From Chloroflexota bacterium (GTDB taxonomy: Bacteria > Chloroflexota > Limnocylindria > QHBO01), in NCBI GenBank assembly GCA_013820865.1, contig JACDHU010000092.1, forward strand, positions 1 to 6,771: a stretch of 6,771 nt of DNA, written 5' to 3'. The notes beneath the pieces are model-generated. The model ran no database searches. It was given only the letters and a program-made list of their open reading frames with translations, and was not told the origin of the DNA. Made by a program: the position numbers and the translations under genes. Positions 5,433-6,771 of this stretch are shown here, one piece after another (the stretch's first letter is position 1; every line of letters starts with the position of its first letter).

Positions 5433-5984
5433 ATGAGCATTCCACGTGTTTTGGGTATCGCCGGTAGCCTCCGCGTTGACTCCTACAACCGGCGGCTGCT
5501 CGAGGCCGCCACCGACGCGCTTCCCGATGTTGACTGGACGATCGCCCGCATTCGCGGAATTCCGCCGTACGACGCCGATGTCGAGGCTCGCGGCATCCCG
5601 CCAGCCGCAGCTCAGCTCAAGGATCAGATTGCCGCGGCCGATGCGGTCGTGATCGCCACGCCGGAGTACAACCATTCGATTCCTGGTGTACTGAAGAACG
5701 CCATCGACTGGGCTTCGCGGCCGGGGATGCGATCGCCGTTTGTCGGCAAGCCGGTGCTCATGCTGGCGGCGTCCACGGGCCGTGGCGGCGCGCGGCGGGC
5801 TCTCGATCACCTGCGCCAGGTGCTCGACTCGATGGACGCCGATCCGCTGCCGACAGAAGTCTCAGTGGCGAGCGTGCGGGGGCGCTTCGCCGATGGCGAG
5901 CCGGATGCGGACCTCCGAAATGAGCTCCGCGCGGCCCTCGAGCGACTGCCAGTCATGCGTCCCGAGCACGTCGCCACCGGCTGA
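5433..5984 (+). CDS. NADPH-dependent FMN reductase family protein
   Basis: The 183-residue flavodoxin-like protein is of normal length for the NADPH-dependent FMN reductase/quinone and chromate reductase family. It shows the FMN-phosphate loop GSLRVDSYN (11-19), the flavin-binding TPEYNHSIPGVLKNAIDW (76-93) and a STGRGGARRAL segment (114-124) that lines the second flavin edge. It should bind FMN and use NAD(P)H to reduce flavin, quinones or other acceptors in the cytosol, usually by two-electron steps. I chose ATG 5433 because GGAAG (5423-5427) lies 5 bases before it and the protein then begins directly with the first beta strand (IPRVLGIAGS). ATG 5400 and 5412 are in frame upstream but add only non-family residues. 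It could supply reduced flavin to a neighbour, but the flanking LLM gene is convergent, not co-transcribed. Confidence 0.92.
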   Translation: MSIPRVLGIAGSLRVDSYNRRLLEAATDALPDVDWTIARIRGIPPYDADVEARGIPPAAAQLKDQIAAADAVVIATPEYNHSIPGVLKNAIDWASRPGMRSPFVGKPVLMLAASTGRGGARRALDHLRQVLDSMDADPLPTEVSVASVRGRFADGEPDADLRNELRAALERLPVMRPEHVATG

Positions 5985-5993
5985 GTCACTCAG
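5981..5993. other. 13-bp palindrome covering two convergent stop codons
   Basis: CTGAGTCACTCAG is a perfect odd-length palindrome (arms CTGAGT and ACTCAG around one base). It contains the TGA of the FMN reductase and, on the other strand, the TGA of the LLM oxidoreductase. Convergent TGA stops give part of the symmetry by themselves. The stem is too short and lacks U-runs, so I do not call it a terminator. Confidence 0.3.
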
Positions 5994-6771
5994 GCGCGAT
6001 CCACCATCGGCTTGACCTCGCCCATCCATCGCTGGATCGTCTCGTCGTCGAACGGCGCGGCAAGTTCGCCGATGAACGTCCCGAAGCCCAACGCCTTCCG
6101 ATCGATCATCTGCTGCGCAACCTGTTCCGGCGTGCCCACCCAGAACGTGTCGTCGTTCTCGACATCGGCCATCGGCGTGCGGTTGTGCGCCATCTGGCCC
6201 TCCCAGACGCGACGCGCTTCGACTTCAGTGTCGCGGATGATCGGCTTGCAGCCGCAGGTCAGCTCGATCTCGCTGAAGTCGCGCCCGACCGCCTCGCAAT
6301 GGGCGCGCAGGACCTCGACCTTATGACGCAGCTTGTCGACCGATCCCATGGCATTCCACATGTCCGCGTACTTCGCCACGGTGCGCAGCGTCTTCCGCTC
6401 ACCTGAGCCGCCGATCATGATCGGCAGATGGGACTGGACCGGTGCCGGAAGCAGGCGGAGATCCTCGAACCGATACTTCCCGTCCGGTGGCGACGTGACC
6501 GTTGCGCCATCGAGAAGCTGCCGCATCGCGCCGACGGCCTCGTCCATCCAGGTCAGCCGCGTTCCGGGCGAAGCACCGAACTCGATGCCGTGCTCGACGT
6601 GCTCCCGCTCGAACCACGCGCCACCGATGCCAAGGATTGCCCGGCCGCCGCTGATGTGATCAACCGTGGTGGCCAGCCTCGCGGTCAGGCCCGGGTTGCG
6701 GAGGGTGTTCGCACCGACCAAGAGACCCAGGCGCGTCTGCTGCGTGACCTTCGCCCACGCGGCGAGCGTGG
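5990..6771 (-). CDS. LLM-class (luciferase-like) flavin/F420-dependent oxidoreductase, N-terminus beyond window
   Basis: The frame is open to the right edge with no true start inside. About 259 residues are visible, against roughly 300-340 in the family, so about 50-70 N-terminal residues are missing. Recognisable family features are TRLGLLVGANTLRNPGLTARLATTVDHISGGR, the GIGGAW turn, PGTRLTWMDEAVGAMRQLL, LPIMIGGSGERKTLRTVAKYADMWN and the C-terminal VGTPEQVAQQMIDRKALGFG. These are landmarks of the bacterial-luciferase TIM-barrel fold. The GGSGERKTLR and YADMWN pattern is closest to the F420-dependent subgroup around mycobacterial Rv1855c (TIGR03560), but F420 versus FMN use cannot be settled here. 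The substrate is unknown. A TTG at 6721 lies inside the domain and is not a plausible start. Its stop is 5 bases from the convergent FMN reductase stop. Confidence 0.9.
   Translation of the reverse strand, partial: TLAAWAKVTQQTRLGLLVGANTLRNPGLTARLATTVDHISGGRAILGIGGAWFEREHVEHGIEFGASPGTRLTWMDEAVGAMRQLLDGATVTSPPDGKYRFEDLRLLPAPVQSHLPIMIGGSGERKTLRTVAKYADMWNAMGSVDKLRHKVEVLRAHCEAVGRDFSEIELTCGCKPIIRDTEVEARRVWEGQMAHNRTPMADVENDDTFWVGTPEQVAQQMIDRKALGFGTFIGELAAPFDDETIQRWMGEVKPMVDRA

Overview
The window is GC-rich bacterial DNA with densely packed genes. The set of families suggests a soil or freshwater actinobacterium or a Chloroflexota lineage: an LLM-class (probably F420-type) oxidoreductase, a DUF4242/SCO4226-like protein, a TetR-controlled MDR oxidoreductase and a tiny Lys-rich protein. 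There is no rRNA, tRNA or marker gene, so I cannot assign a taxon. I see no CRISPR array, transposase, phage gene or attachment site.

Layout. Positions 21-322 (-) hold a small secreted protein of unknown function whose signal peptide has no in-frame start codon. About 640 bases follow (340-984) with no convincing gene, containing a short tandem repeat and inverted repeats. From 4211 down to 985 five minus-strand genes lie head to tail: an MDR/quinone-reductase-like oxidoreductase, a 22-residue Lys-rich microprotein, a class I/II aminotransferase, a lipoprotein and a two-helix membrane protein with a C-terminal zinc ribbon. The gaps are 91, 17, 41 and 3 bases. The last four could be one transcript; the 91-base gap holds a strong hairpin. 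Divergent from the MDR gene is a TetR-family regulator (4313-5002, +). Between the two is a perfect 16-bp palindrome that overlaps candidate promoters in both directions. Next come a DUF4242 protein (5028-5276, -), an NADPH-dependent FMN reductase (5433-5984, +), and, convergent with it by 5 bases, an LLM flavin/F420-type oxidoreductase (5990-6771, -) that runs off the right edge.

How the genes may work together. The best-supported regulatory unit is the TetR regulator with the MDR oxidoreductase: the layout fits a repressor controlling itself and a detoxification-type reductase. The right half is rich in redox enzymes (MDR, FMN reductase, LLM oxidoreductase), but they lie on different strands and do not form one operon. 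Nothing here amounts to a clear new multi-gene system. The items most worth a second look are the microprotein with its leader hairpin, the operator/promoter overlap, the broken start of the secreted protein and the lipoprotein/zinc-ribbon pair.
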